This document shows positions 11,261 through 22,704 of a DNA stretch of 64,000 nucleotides, one piece after another. The notes under the pieces are model-generated. The model did not search any database. It saw only the letters and a list, made by a program, of their open reading frames with translations, and was not told the origin of the DNA. Numbering within the stretch: position 1 is the stretch's first letter; each line of letters starts with the position of its first letter. The stretch lies in NCBI GenBank assembly GCA_013420905.1, contig JAAXNY010000006.1:62001-126000 (forward strand), written 5' to 3'. The DNA comes from Collybia mongolica. Its lineage: Eukaryota; Basidiomycota; Agaricomycetes; Agaricales; Clitocybaceae. The position numbers and the translations under genes were made by a program.

Positions 11261-12535
11261 TTAAAGCTTGCCGAGGGCGGCGGCGGAAATGGTCTGGCCA
11301 GAAGCCTTGGCCCGCTTGCGGAGCATGGCTGTCGACTTGGTGCCACGAATACCACCACCCCATTGGCGGCGCTGCTCTTCGTACTTATCGGAGCTGAGGA
11401 CGGGTACCGGTGAGCAAGAAATTTTGGCAACCCGCATCAATAACACTCACAAGTTCGCCTTGGCAGCGCTGACAAGAGTGGAAAGCTCTCTCTGGTCCTC
11501 GCTCTTGACCTCCTGAAGGGCAAGCACAGCGGCGGTCTTCTTGTGAACGACAGTGCCAAGACGGGCCTTGCCCTTGACAATGACGTAGGGGACACCCATC
11601 TTGCGGCACAGGGCAGGGAGGAAAACGACAAGCTCAATGGGGTCAACATCGTGAGCAATGACGACCAGAGCAGCCTTCTTTGCTTCGATGAGAGCGACAG
11701 TGTGGTTGAGACCGTACTTGACGAACAAGGGCTTCTTGGAGTCCTGAAAGCATGGTCTAGTACAAGTGGTTTCTGGGGATACGCAAACTAACCTTAGCAT
11801 CCTTCTCTTTACCCTCGGCAGTGGCAGCAGCCGCGGCCTCGAGACGAGCCTTCTTCTCCTGCTTCGACTCGGGGCGGTATTTGTTCAAAAGCTTGAACAA
11901 CTGGGTCGCGGTGTTCTTATCCAGAGTGTGGGAAAACTGAGCGATTGCGGGGGGAACCTTGAGGCGTTGGTGGAGGATAACCTTTTGGCGCTGGAGGCGA
12001 ACATATTCGGGCCATTTGACGAAGCGAGTCAAATCAGTGGTGGGGCGAATATCCTGGCCTATCATCCAAAATGAATAATGTCATTTTGAATATAGAAAAA
12101 GAGGTACATACCGATACCGAAGTTCTTGGGGTTGGACTCGAAGAGAGGGTTCTTCTTGGTTTTGGTAGCCTTGCTTGCACCGAAGGGGGCAGCAGCGGGC
12201 TTCTTGCCGGATCCAACTTTGCCTTTGGGGGGCTGGTCATTGAGACGATTAGCAACGAAACTCAAGAGTTCACATTGCGCCTCGGAGCTCTAGCGTTGCG
12301 CACACAGCTGCACGCAACCCAGCATAATAACGCATCATCACCCAAAGGGTTCAACGTATTCCAAGAAACTATGTTTCTTGCGAAGCTGGTGGGGTTCTGA
12401 GGGGGGTATCTGTAAGCTTGAGTAACAAGGGTCATCCAAACTAAAGACTTGCCATCCATCTCAATTTCGTCGTCTATTGAGATTTGGAACCACTAACGCT
12501 AGAGCACCTCGGTGCGTGGATTGAATACTCACCAT
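11261..12535 (-). CDS. RPL8: 60S ribosomal protein eL8 (yeast L8, human L7a)
   Basis: Five exons (12533-12535, 12112-12232, 11793-12058, 11451-11743, 11261-11393) total 272 codons, 271 residues, the normal eL8 length. The sequence has [20 protein letters not shown], the L7Ae RNA-binding fold region [13 protein letters not shown] ... [26 protein letters not shown] and the C-terminus RQWGGGIRG. It binds 25S rRNA in the large subunit. The first exon is the ATG alone, followed by a 297-nt intron (12236-12532); the other introns are about 49-57 nt. A first intron right after or near the ATG is common in ribosomal protein genes. It is divergent from ELP6 with 168 bp between starts. Confidence 0.97.
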
Positions 12536-12703
12536 TTTTGCGATAAGTCTTGAGGAGTGTCGAGGGATGGGCTTGTAGTAGTTGCAGATGGGAGGGAATC
12601 GTTTTGAGTTTGAGTCAATTTCTCCGCTCGGCAAATCCCGGTCGTTTGGTATTCAGATCACGCTTGGAAATTATCTTGGTATTCAACTTGCGTCTAACTA
12701 AAA
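12536..12703. promoter_or_regulatory. Shared divergent promoter region of RPL8 and ELP6
   Basis: The 168 bp between the two ATGs must carry the promoters of both a ribosomal protein gene and an Elongator gene. No TATA box stands out. Inferred from arrangement only. Confidence 0.4.
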
Positions 12704-13581
12704 ATGCTATCGCCTTTCAACTTACCAGACGGGATACTCATCTTGATAACAGATGAGCTTCCGTCTCCGGCAGACTTTCTTCTTCACAGAAGCTTCATCA
12801 CTCACGTCAAGGAATCCAAGAATTCGAGAACTATCATCCTTTCTGTCTCGGAGGAAATTTCCAGGTGGAAAGCGATTGCTACGAAATCGGTATGTACTTC
12901 TGAGTCAAAATGAAGGCTTGATGTGGACCGAAGTACAGAATGTAAATGTGTCTCAACTCCTGGACTCGAAATTGCTCACCTTTGTGGATGTATTATCTCA
13001 CGTCCAACCGCGATCTAATAGTTCGGCTCCATCAAGCCTGCGTCCGGTAGTCGACCTTATCTCTAAAAATCTGGAGGCGGAAACAGGCCCTCTTTTAATA
13101 ATTCTTGACGACATAACGACTCTCGAATGGATTGGTTTCAACCTTCTCGATATAACACGATTCTGCCGAGCACTGCGTGCGATGTGTCTAAAAGTACTTC
13201 ATTCCACACCAACGCGTCTCGCTCTAACCCACACCATCCACTGTAGGCTAATGCAACTCTTGTTATTCGACATCACATCGTTACACCCGATGTCCCCGAT
13301 GACCTATTTCGGCATCTGCTCCAATTATGTACCTATCATATGGATGTCCGCCCTCTTTCCAGTGGGCGAAGTGGTTCTGTCAGCGGAGCAGTAAGATTTA
13401 AGCATCCAGACACGAGTAGCGCGCGCTGAAATTCTTTAAGGTCGCAATTCACGCTGGACCTAGTACTCCCCTTAATGCCGACGGAGTCAAGTTGATTCCC
13501 CGTAGCTCCGCTATCCAATATCGTTTGACAGACACAGGCCCCGTTTTCTTTGATAGAGGCACTGCGGAGGGCGTTCTATGA
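12704..13581 (+). CDS. ELP6: Elongator complex subunit Elp6
   Basis: Exons 12704-12889, 12939-13193, 13247-13390 and 13441-13581 give 241 residues, close to the usual Elp6 length. Elp6 has a RecA/KaiC-like ATPase fold without catalytic motifs. It forms a ring with Elp4 and Elp5 that helps Elongator modify wobble uridines of tRNAs in the cytoplasm. Family-like segments are PDGILILITDEL, the Walker-B-like LLIILDDITTLEWIGF, then the C-terminal half with RHHIVTPDVPDDLFRHLLQ, YHMDVRPLSSGRSGSVSG and YRLTDTGPVFFDRGT. The last two exons can only be seen after removing introns at 13194-13246 and 13391-13440. Similarity between Elp6 and other KaiC-like proteins leaves a small doubt. Confidence 0.85.
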
Positions 13582-16500
13582 GGATGCGCGGCGTAATCAC
13601 CACTCCATAAGAAAAAATTACAAGCGAGAACGATTGCGCTAGCCGGTGTCGCTTCCTGTAATGACATCATACATTGATACGGCTTTTATGTTATCAAATT
13701 AAAGCTATCGGTTGAAAGGGCATAGAGGGATAAGAAATTATTTCTTACCGATTCAGTGCCACGGGCCACAACCAGCCGGTGGTGAACACATTTAGTTGTA
13801 AGGGGGCTAATAGAAAAAGAAAAAAACCACTTCCGAGTTTGATTCGTCCTCTTTACGATTTTGGAATCACTTCCGGATGTGCAATCCCGAGCTACAGTAA
13901 TGCATTCCCTGTAGTATTGCGCTGAGACCATCCTTTCCTCCATCCTTTACTCTCTCGCCCCGTCCAGCTTCCTTAAGAAACCGAATTCCACGGAATTTTC
14001 AAAGCACGCCTTCATCACTAATTTATTTACCATAAACGCGTTATTCAGACATTTCCGTGCTCTGTATATCACTGGGGACCATTCGCTAATCGGTACGACA
14101 CCTATTCGACTTGATTTTCTCACTAATGGCACTTGATCTGGCCGCTTAACAGATGTTCCTTCACAAGCAGATATAATATCAAGACTTTCAGACATCACAC
14201 TAACGGTTCAGGGATGCACAGGTCAGCTCAACTATCATTCGACTTGATTCGCGAAAAATTCCGATCGACTAAAAGTCGATCGCTATCATGGAACTGTAAC
14301 GTAATGAAACTGCCAGTGTGATGTCGAAGGAAAGCCGCCCTTTACTCTTCTGGTTCATATCTTTGCGCCAAGAAAGCCACCCACCTGTGCTCAAAACGTG
14401 CACAATATCATACACCATATTTATGTGTACTCGCGACCGACCCTCAGGCGCACTTGGACCAGCATATAACTCTCCCGAGCAATCAATCCTATAAACGCCC
14501 AGTAAATGCTCATCACGTCTTCAGATCAATGGCTGGGCCACGACCTTCACATTTTCTCCCGTGAACCCCGCGAGAACGTGTCCGTCGACGATAGCGCTTC
14601 AAGCTTCAAGCATCGCTAAGAGATTCATTCACACCCTCCGTAATATGAGCTCATTCATGACGCTTCTGCATGCCTGAGAGAAAACAACTGAATTCGTTTG
14701 CTTCCAGGTCTGCTACTCCGTTGCCGTCGTTGGAGGGTCGATTCGTATCCCGCGAGGACTTCCCCGTGTCGTTGAATCCGATCGTGTAACGATTTCTGTT
14801 ATCTTTGAACGGCTCGCACCTATATGCTGCGTAATTTCGCCATTCGAAGGCTTCTTGAATTACCCCAGCGAACGGTATCCGTCCCTCTCCCTACAGGACT
14901 TGATTGGTCAATCGTAGAATTACCAGTCATAGTTCATATGGTCTTCCATGAGAAAGAAGTAAACCGTGAATATAGAAGCTGTCATGGCCTCCAAATATTC
15001 CAGAGGTTCGTGGGACCACCAAAATATATTATCACTACCCGCGCATTTCGCATTGGAACTGGGACAAGGAAGAAATTTCACTTGCAATATTGGTTGTCCT
15101 GATATCTTGACACTAGGACCTGGTGTCGTTCCAATCATACACCGCTGCCTTTGCATGTGAAATTCTGTACCTGAACAGTCACCCGCGAACGATTGTATAT
15201 ATCCCCGTGTGCATGACATGAACGCCGAGAGTTCAAAACCTTCCAAGAAAGGCGGCGCGTATACAAATAACCCCAATTTCTGTCCTGCCTTGGAGAGGAT
15301 TGATCCTCAAATGCAGCGGCCGGAACCGTGGGTCCAGCCTGGTGGTTCCGGTATATGTACAGTTGCTATCGGTACCTTGCCGATCAAGTCAATAGAGAAC
15401 AGGGCCACGCTGGTGTGGAGTCGACCAGTCCAAGCCACATGTTTGTGTACGTTACTCGGGGGGAAGCCGACCTTCGGAAGAACCTCTTTTGTTGCGCGGC
15501 CTGACAGAGTCTGGGATTCTTGTGCTCAGGACATTGCTTCGCTGCTGCAGCCCTAGGGGGATACTTATTCTCTTACATCTGGTGGACGGTCGGAACGCTC
15601 TGACATGCAAATTTCGATTGAATTAACGCTTCTTGGGCCCACTTTCATTTGCGCCCGTTTGTTCCAAGTGTTTCGCGATGAATTATTTGCCGGTCTCACA
15701 ATCAACATGCAAGTGACCCGGGACCTGATGTGTATACCTAGGAAATATTGGCAATCGTATGATAGCTAATTGTATATCGATAGGCCCGAAGCAAAAAAAA
15801 AAAAGATAGATACACGGGATTCAAATATTAACGTCCGAACATGTGCATATGAGGTAACTACGCAGATAAAAGAGCGTCGACTCAACAGGGGAGAGATCTG
15901 CTGGGTCAAAGAGGACATATCCCATTGGGCGCAACTGGAAGCAACAGCAAAAATTCACGACCGACAAGGAATGCACTTAAACATCACTTGTTCTTGGCTC
16001 AGAAACTGTTTTATACACCAATAGGTTCAACACTGTATAGATAAGCTTGCTGGTGGAGAAGGGATGATGATACATACCAGCATATTTAGTAAAGGCATTG
16101 CATGCGGTGGGGTGAGATGATGCGATGCGATGCTGATGAAGTTGACATCTGAATTTATGGTGCAAAGAGCTTAGAAGTATGATACGCACCTTTGACCATG
16201 AATTAGTCTCGCCTTAGCCCAAGAATAAGGCTATGTGGGGAGATGCGGTTGAAACGGCTCTTGTCGACGAAAACGAGCTACTCCGGCCTCTCGGGAAAGC
16301 TCTGGCACCCTTTTTGTCTTGATTTCGTCGTTCGTTATCCAATTCCTGTGAAGCAGCGAAGGTCGCTTCTGCCAATACCTTCGTTGAAAGATTTCTTGGG
16401 GGATGTAAAGCCTCATCGTGGCGGTAGTTGTTGAGCCCCCTCGATAATCGTACGAAATCTCGGGTGTCACCTGACCTTGTCGAACCTGACTTCGGGGTTT

Positions 16501-16668
16501 CAATCACAACTCCGACCATGCGCGTATTTGGGTGGGTCTCTATCGATATGCAACTAGCTGGAAAGTGGGTCCTTCGAAATGTAAACAGTCATCCTTCTGT
16601 ACTAATCAATACTCCAGCACGATCAATGTGCAGTCTTGCCGTCGGAATACGAATCACAAGATCTCGAG

Positions 16669-16675
16669 TATAAAA
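16669..16675 (+). promoter_or_regulatory. TATA box without an obvious gene
   Basis: TATAAAA followed by a pyrimidine-rich stretch (CT-rich from about 16690 to 16770) looks like a fungal core promoter. The first ATG downstream is at 16809 and opens only a 30-residue frame. Confidence 0.4.
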
Positions 16676-16808
16676 GAGAGCTGTATTGTGAGATTTCTAT
16701 CACTCATCCCCTCTCATTTACTCATCTTATTCGCTTTTTATATATCTCGCTCACGCTCAAACCGCCGTCCCAAATCTCAGCGGTAGACCTGCGAACTTTC
16801 ACCCACTC

Positions 16809-16901
16809 ATGATTACGGTCCCACCCTTGTTCATAGGGCGGATGTTCTCTGAGGCGTGGCGGCCGCAAGGAATACCGCTTGATCAAACGCGTGCGGGTTG
16901 A
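16809..16901 (+). other. Possible 30-residue small ORF downstream of the orphan TATA box
   Basis: This is the first ATG after the TATA box at 16669, 140 bp downstream, and the frame ends at 16901. The peptide begins MITVPPLFIGRMF. No signal peptide or family was recognised. It could be the first exon of a gene whose later exons I cannot follow, or chance. Confidence 0.2.
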
Positions 16902-17882
16902 ACTACCAGCATATTACATACCTTTTAGTTAGGCGGACAATTTTTTTTCGGTCGATGCACCCCGAACTTCGAAAGCAGTGATGGGTGGTATTGAGACCCA
17001 CGCTTTTCAGATTCCACGAGCTTTCGAACAGGCCAGGAAAGAGATCAGAAGAGTTGGTCTGGTCCTTAAGGCCACTTCCAACACAATGCGATTCCTGATT
17101 GCTGTCAATGCAACCCGTCAGCGTTGCTGCCATCGTGCGTTACGTGCGATCTTACAGACGAGATGCGACTACAGCGGAAAGTTCTTAAATAGCAAAGAAC
17201 TATCAGCTGACCGTCCTGAAAAGCACAGAAAACAAAAAGACCTGATCTTGTGACGAGTATGATAAAAACACCTTGGATACACGAAGTCTATTGGTGTATC
17301 TGTTGAATAAAATTTACAGAGTGGGGCCACAAGCTCAGACAGGGAAGGGACACAACAGTTGACTGGAGCATACGAATTCAGGCTGCCTGCCGTGGTAGAA
17401 GACCAGCCTGAGAGCATTCTGCATCAATTCCCGGCACGGCTCAAGATGTATTTTCCTACAAGAGGGCAGAACTGGATAATGCCCAAAGCATCGTATTGAT
17501 CTTCATCGTTAAAAGGGCCGAGGCTCTTGGGCTTGGGTGCTTTCCGCATGTCAGGCACGCCAAGATTGATCGGAGACAGTGATACACGAAATAAGGTGAT
17601 GGTTCGAAGTTTTTAGTATACCGTTGAATATGAGTGCGATTAGTAATTCTGCATCTCATTAGAAGTTACAATATTCTTATTGATATTCGGTTGGTTTTTT
17701 TCTTTTAATGTCGCGAACTACGCGCGTGTTGGGGTGGGTTTGCCGGTTTATTGGCAGTCCGTGGAACTAAGGTTTTCTCGAATCTCACTTAGGAGGAGGT
17801 CGAGGAGTATCACTAGCGTGGTCCCACTGAGAAATAGCTGCGATTTGCCGTCCAACTCTTTGTTAATAATAATTATAAAAAT

Positions 17883-17892
17883 ATGACGTCAT
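17883..17892 (+). promoter_or_regulatory. CRE-type palindrome (TGACGTCA) upstream of the Gly-rich gene
   Basis: ATGACGTCAT is a perfect 10-bp palindrome containing the consensus site of ATF/CREB-type bZIP factors, 74 bp before the ATG at 17966. An inverted CCAAT (ATTGG, near 17901) and a TATAAG element (17910-17915) follow. In fungi such sites often serve stress-responsive bZIP factors (Atf1/Sko1 type); that link is inference. Confidence 0.5.
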
Positions 17893-17965
17893 TTAACCTG
17901 ATTGGTGTGTATAAGACGGTGGAAACGTCTCACTTCAAGGCAAAACCGAATCATCACCCACTGAA

Positions 17966-19351
17966 ATGAACACTAACGCTGCACAAAATTCGAATACCAC
18001 CGATACAGGAACAGGGGGGCAAGTAGGGTCACAGAGGGAACCTGGTGTCACTGGTGCCGGAACCGGCACAGGGACTGGTGCGACGGCGGCCCCTGGCGGT
18101 GTTGGAGCAAAGATCAAGTAGGTCTACATGATACAAAATGCAATGATAAACAACTCACGGTAATGGTTTTCCTAGGGGCGCATACCATGTTATACACGGT
18201 AACTATTTTCTATAGAAACAGGAGATATCTGATTCGTGGTCGCTAGGTATGGGCGACAATGTCAGAGGTGCGGCACTTGGTGCAATCGACACAGCGACCC
18301 ATAAAGGAGGAGATGAGAACGACGAGATTGCCCGTCGAGGACGAGTCGAAATGGAGCAGGGACTGGCCGCTTTTAGACAGCCAAAATCGGATGTAGGGCC
18401 AGGTCATACTTCGGCAGGCCAAGCAGGAAGTGTGACAGTTGGAGAGCCCGGGACTGGTCCGACGATGGGTGGTGCCGCTTCCACCCAAGCCGGGACTACT
18501 GGTCAGCATCCCGGACCGCAGGCTGCGGAAGCGCTTTCCACAACCCAGCAGAATCGCACAGATGGCGGTACTGGATATAACGCCCCACCCAACTCCACAC
18601 AGACACACCCAGAGGCTGAAAGCACTGCCGCAGCTCATGTAGGTGCTGGTGCTGGTGCAACCTCAGGGAACATGGGTGTCACGAGCGCCACGGAGGATCG
18701 AAACGGGGGGCACGGACATCAGAATATAGCCACAGGTGGGTTTCATCGGTCCGACACATCCTTTCAAGCCCGTGACAAGCAAAGCATATTAGGTGCTACG
18801 GGTCAGTATCCACCCGGCCCCCAAGGTCACCCTGGAGAAATTGGAAACCATGACCAAACGTCTGGGTCCCATGGTACCAGAGTAGATCCGGAGAACCAAA
18901 ACCAAGGCCACGGCGGGTACGGTCAGACAGAGAAGCATACGACTGAGCAATTTGCCTCTAGGGCCACCTCTGTGCCCCAACGTGGAGCCTCGCAGATTAA
19001 TGACAACGGTACGGGTTCTTATGTCAGCGTGCCGTGGAAGTACTGATGCAGATTATTGCAGGTACTCCGGCCTACCATCATCGAGATGATGCTGTTACCG
19101 ACCTGAATGCGCGCCCAGGGGAGAAACATGGAGATGGACAAATATCGACGGCCAGTGGTGGCAAGATTCCAGCGTATGACCGGAATGAGGCTTTCGAAAC
19201 TCATAGGGAAGGGCGAGACATTCAAGGGGAGAGGCCAGGTGACCTGCATCAGGAGGGTTTGGGCCAGGGCAACGGGGTTAACAGAGAAGGAATGCCTGGT
19301 TCTTATGGTGGAGATCAAGATGGAGATTACAAAGGCCAATATGAGCGTTAA
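17966..19351 (+). CDS. Gly/Gln/His-rich hydrophilic protein, probably disordered, function unknown
   Basis: Exons 17966-18117, 18176-18198, 18247-19008 and 19062-19351 give 408 residues. The second exon is only 23 nt. It completes a core motif, KGAYHVIHGMGDNVRGAALG, that I recall as conserved in basidiomycete proteins of this kind, followed by DTATHKGGDENDEIARRGR. The remainder is low complexity, rich in Gly, Thr, His, Gln and Asn (for example GAGAGATSGN), with no Cys-rich, membrane or signal segment. Such composition recalls LEA-like or stress-associated hydrophilins, but no function is established. A CRE palindrome, a CCAAT box and a TATA-like element lie 50-85 bp upstream of the start. Confidence 0.83.
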
Positions 19352-19918
19352 ATAAGAGAGAGCTTTAAAGAAGTTGTATTTTAGTATTTACATCAGTATC
19401 ATGGAGGTGGCAGTACTGGTAGTACCTTGTTTTACGGACAGACCACAATGTATGTTTTGTGATCTATGCTTTTCAGATTCTCGAGGGTTAGTTGATGTGG
19501 ATTCGGAAGCTTTCAAATTCGAACGTGATGCAACTTGTTGAGTTGCTAAGAATTTGCAATTTGATTAGTTAGTTGTGTTTATTATTATTATTTAAATAAG
19601 CTTGTTTTGAAAATGCCTCGTCACCTTCGTGTTGATACAGATTAGGGGAAATTTATTACGAGTACGGCTAATGATAGAGAATGTCGCTTATTAGATTTAG
19701 AGCGGTATTATAAGGAGGGTGTAGGGATTGTCAATCAGAGATGGATGCTGTAATACTACCTTGTTCCCACCAACCTACAGTGGGTGGTTTGAGTGATAGC
19801 CGACGTCTATGGTAAACGTGAAACTGATGGTGATGCAAGTGTTCACCGCGGAATATGTGTGGCTGACATGACACGCTCCACGGAACGATGGTGGTTGAGA
19901 ATCCCTGTGATGATCACT
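19352..19918. other. Convergent intergenic region
   Basis: This 567-bp AT-rich spacer lies between the stop codons of two convergent genes. It should contain both 3' UTRs. No open frame or repeat was seen. Confidence 0.55.
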
Positions 19919-21475
19919 TCACCGTAGTTTTTTGATAACTTCTTGCATATCATCTTGATTCCATTGGCCGTTCAATGTCTTTGACGTCGCCTGCCGAGAA
20001 GGGACGTCCGCTAATTGTGGTTCGGTCACTTGGTGTATGGATGTAGAATTGGAGCCGGACCGATTTACTCGTATGGGCAGGTTGCTTAGCTCGTCAAACG
20101 GGGTATCGGGGCGGGAGGCGGTGCGCGCCACATATCGGACTTGGAGTGATGCGAGAGATTGTGATCGGCTACAGGTCAGGGTCGGAAAAGGAGTTGAAAC
20201 CTCTGTAGGTTTAGAATCGCCAGATGAAGATGATGATGGTATTTCGGTAGGGATATGGAATGTAATTGGCGAGATGGGGAGGTCCGCGCTGCTCGTACGG
20301 GATTCAGATATTTTTCCCCATGTATCCGACAGATCATCGGCGAGGCCGAATTGATGGATATCGTCGGTGTCGATAGTTGATAGGGAAATTTGTGAACGAG
20401 AGGCAGGTGGGATCCGTCGCGCAACGGAGGAAGGGCGAAAGAGTGTTGGAATGGTGGTGAGGGTTGATAGAGTGAGGGACAGTCGTCGCGACAGTTTGAC
20501 GGATGCCTGCTTCCTGACGGGGTACACGTCCAAGGAATCGAATGGGTTATATGAATCGTAGCTGGCACTCAGCGGGACCTCGCCAAACTCGGTGGCGAAT
20601 GTTATTTCCGGAATGCCGAGCGTTCGAGAAACCTTGTTTATGCTGCCACGGGAACGTTGTGGTTTATGCCCTGTAGGTTGCTCGTGCTCGCTACTCCTTG
20701 TCGAAATTGGAGTGAGATAGAGGTCATCAAGAGTGGGTGACGATGGGCGGGATGATGGACGAATATCAGGTATCTGAGCTTCGGCGACGACAGGGGCCTG
20801 GCATTGTGGCGTCGAGACGTCTGTAATGTTTGAGTTGGTAGGCGCTTCTCCAATATTCTTCTCTTCTGTGGTAGGAGGGGGTGAACGAGAACGCTTTGGA
20901 ATGAAAGCCCGTCCTTTCCATGTCCACCTCGACTTCTTTTCAGGAATCATTTGTGGGACATCCGCGGAAATTTCAGGCTGTCGCCTTATTGGTAAAAGGC
21001 GGGGCCCATTGTTCCCTCTCGAGAGGCCATCTGAAACGCCTGAGACGAACGGACCATATATCATGTTAGTAATGCGCAAGATTATGAGGAATTACGAAAA
21101 CATACTCGAGCGGTGGGCTCTCATGGATGGGATCCGTTTTTGCCGTAGTGTAGATGCATGCATTGCAGGGGAGGAGACAGAGTGATTGAGACTTCGAGGG
21201 TGAGGAGTATCCATCAAGGGTCCAATATTATCATTGGTCGTATTCTCTGGCCCGGAATAGAAAGATGCAGACTTTAGAATTTGGGATTCAAAAGCCAAAG
21301 ACTGTGCATTATTGAGTTGCAAGCATGTTGTGTGGTATTTGTCATTGGATGTGGAGGGGTCTATCTTCAGCCCAAGGAGCTTGCCAAGTTTGCCTAGGGG
21401 CTTAGGGGAAGCCGGAACGACGAGGCAGTCGGCACTTTCGATGGAAAAATGGGATATACTAGCACTGCATTGCAT
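19919..21475 (-). CDS. Ser/Pro-rich unknown protein
   Basis: Exons 21106-21475 and 19919-21039 join across a 66-nt intron (GTATGT...CTAAC...CTCAG) to 496 residues. The N-terminus begins [14 protein letters not shown] and includes [16 protein letters not shown] basic patch follows ([15 protein letters not shown]). The rest is Ser/Thr/Pro-rich with many SxxSRP-like segments, likely disordered and phosphorylated. No catalytic or membrane motif is visible. The one long frame and clean intron support a real gene. No family was recognised. Confidence 0.75.
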
Positions 21476-22704
21476 GGTGACTCAGTCCCGGTGACGCTGT
21501 TGGGGACCTGGGGCTGAATTTGTCCTCGACTTGAAGAGACGATTTTGAGTTGGTTAAGAATCAAAACGTGCTTGAATTTATCATTGGTTCCTTTTCAAAG
21601 GTTGAGTTGAGATCGCCATCAGTATCCAGGGTTCCTTTTTGATCTCGCCCGAAGTCAAATAGTAGGCGGCCGGGAACCAAGGTGCCATGCTGATAACACA
21701 TGTATCAGTCGTAAATTATTCGACCTGCAGGGACGACGTATGTCTTCACTGCCATTAACGCCTATTAACGGTCTCGTTGTTTAGCGCACTCGTCGGTGTC
21801 GTCGCAAGCCCGACGACAAAGGAAATGCAGCATGCTATATTCGTACCCGAATTCGTTTGAGATGCGATCAAGGGATTCTACAAAAAAAAAACAATTTAGC
21901 CATTGTTTGGTCAAACCCCCAAACCCAAACGATACGGATCACGAATGAATCGCTTGGCTGTGCCTGTGTAAGTACATGTGTTTACATGTGCCGAGACGTT
22001 GAAAGCTTCGTTGAGCCGAAAGAAACCTGGTCCAAGAATCCAAGAATGCAAAGTATGTAGTCTAATATGACACTCGTCACACTACTCACCAAGCATTTGC
22101 TCATTTTTACTTCCGCGGCTGAGCTATGCTAAAAACATTGCCAAGTAGTAAGGAGCCAGAATTGGCGTTGCCGACTAAGCCTAGTGTTTTGGGAGAGAAT
22201 GTCAAACTGGGTTTAGTTGTCGAGAGGAGTTGAGGTGTCAACGTCAAGGTCTCGCATACCCCGTAAGGCCATGATCAAAAAGCTTGTTGAAGTGGCATGA
22301 TTGCCGCAAATCACGAGGATAGTGGCCGAATCAAGGTAATGGGTTTAGGATAATCGAATGGAGGTATAAGACATCTGTGCGTTGTCCTAAGAGCACAAAA
22401 ATAGCGCTGCGGCTCACAAGCACTGGGTAGTTTGTAGGGGTCAGGGGATGTCATCAAAGGCATGAGCTTGAACAGTGAAAGAAATTGCTGTCGTTCGGAA
22501 AATGGGACTGGAATGCTATTTTGAAGAGATCCACATCAAATATACCCATTTCAAAAGGGCATGCGAGAAATCGACCCTTCAAACCTAAGCCACAAATCAA
22601 CGCAATATGAATTGTCAGACGACAAAGATCCCAACCTCCGTGAGGTAGGTGGGGAGAGTAGAGTGTGCCTGTGGCAATCTGACCCGATGTAGTACGTTGT
22701 GAAT
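21476..22704. other. Intergenic, 1.2 kb, nothing recognised
   Basis: The region lies upstream of the Ser-rich gene and downstream of the thioesterase gene. Only short frames with no recognisable motif occur. It includes A-rich tracts near 21880. No repeats or RNA genes were seen. Confidence 0.5.

Larger units (their letters stand above)
13582..17965. other. Gene-poor stretch of about 4.4 kb
   Basis: Scattered short frames occur on both strands (for example 14824-15102 +, 14920-15276 -, 15209-15556 +, 16978-17253 +). None shows a recognisable motif, and I could not link them through in-phase introns. Some may be decayed genes. No transposon ends, terminal repeats or transposase or reverse-transcriptase motifs were seen. 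A strong-looking TATA box at 16669 is listed separately. Confidence 0.5.

Noticed and set aside
12333..12342. Box C-like TGATGATG in the eL8 intron as a definite C/D snoRNA
   Set aside because: No CTGA box D or terminal stem was found, so I list it only as a candidate to test.
14920..15276. Minus-strand frame of 118 codons
   Set aside because: No recognisable motif, no partner exons and competing frames on the plus strand; not enough to call a gene.
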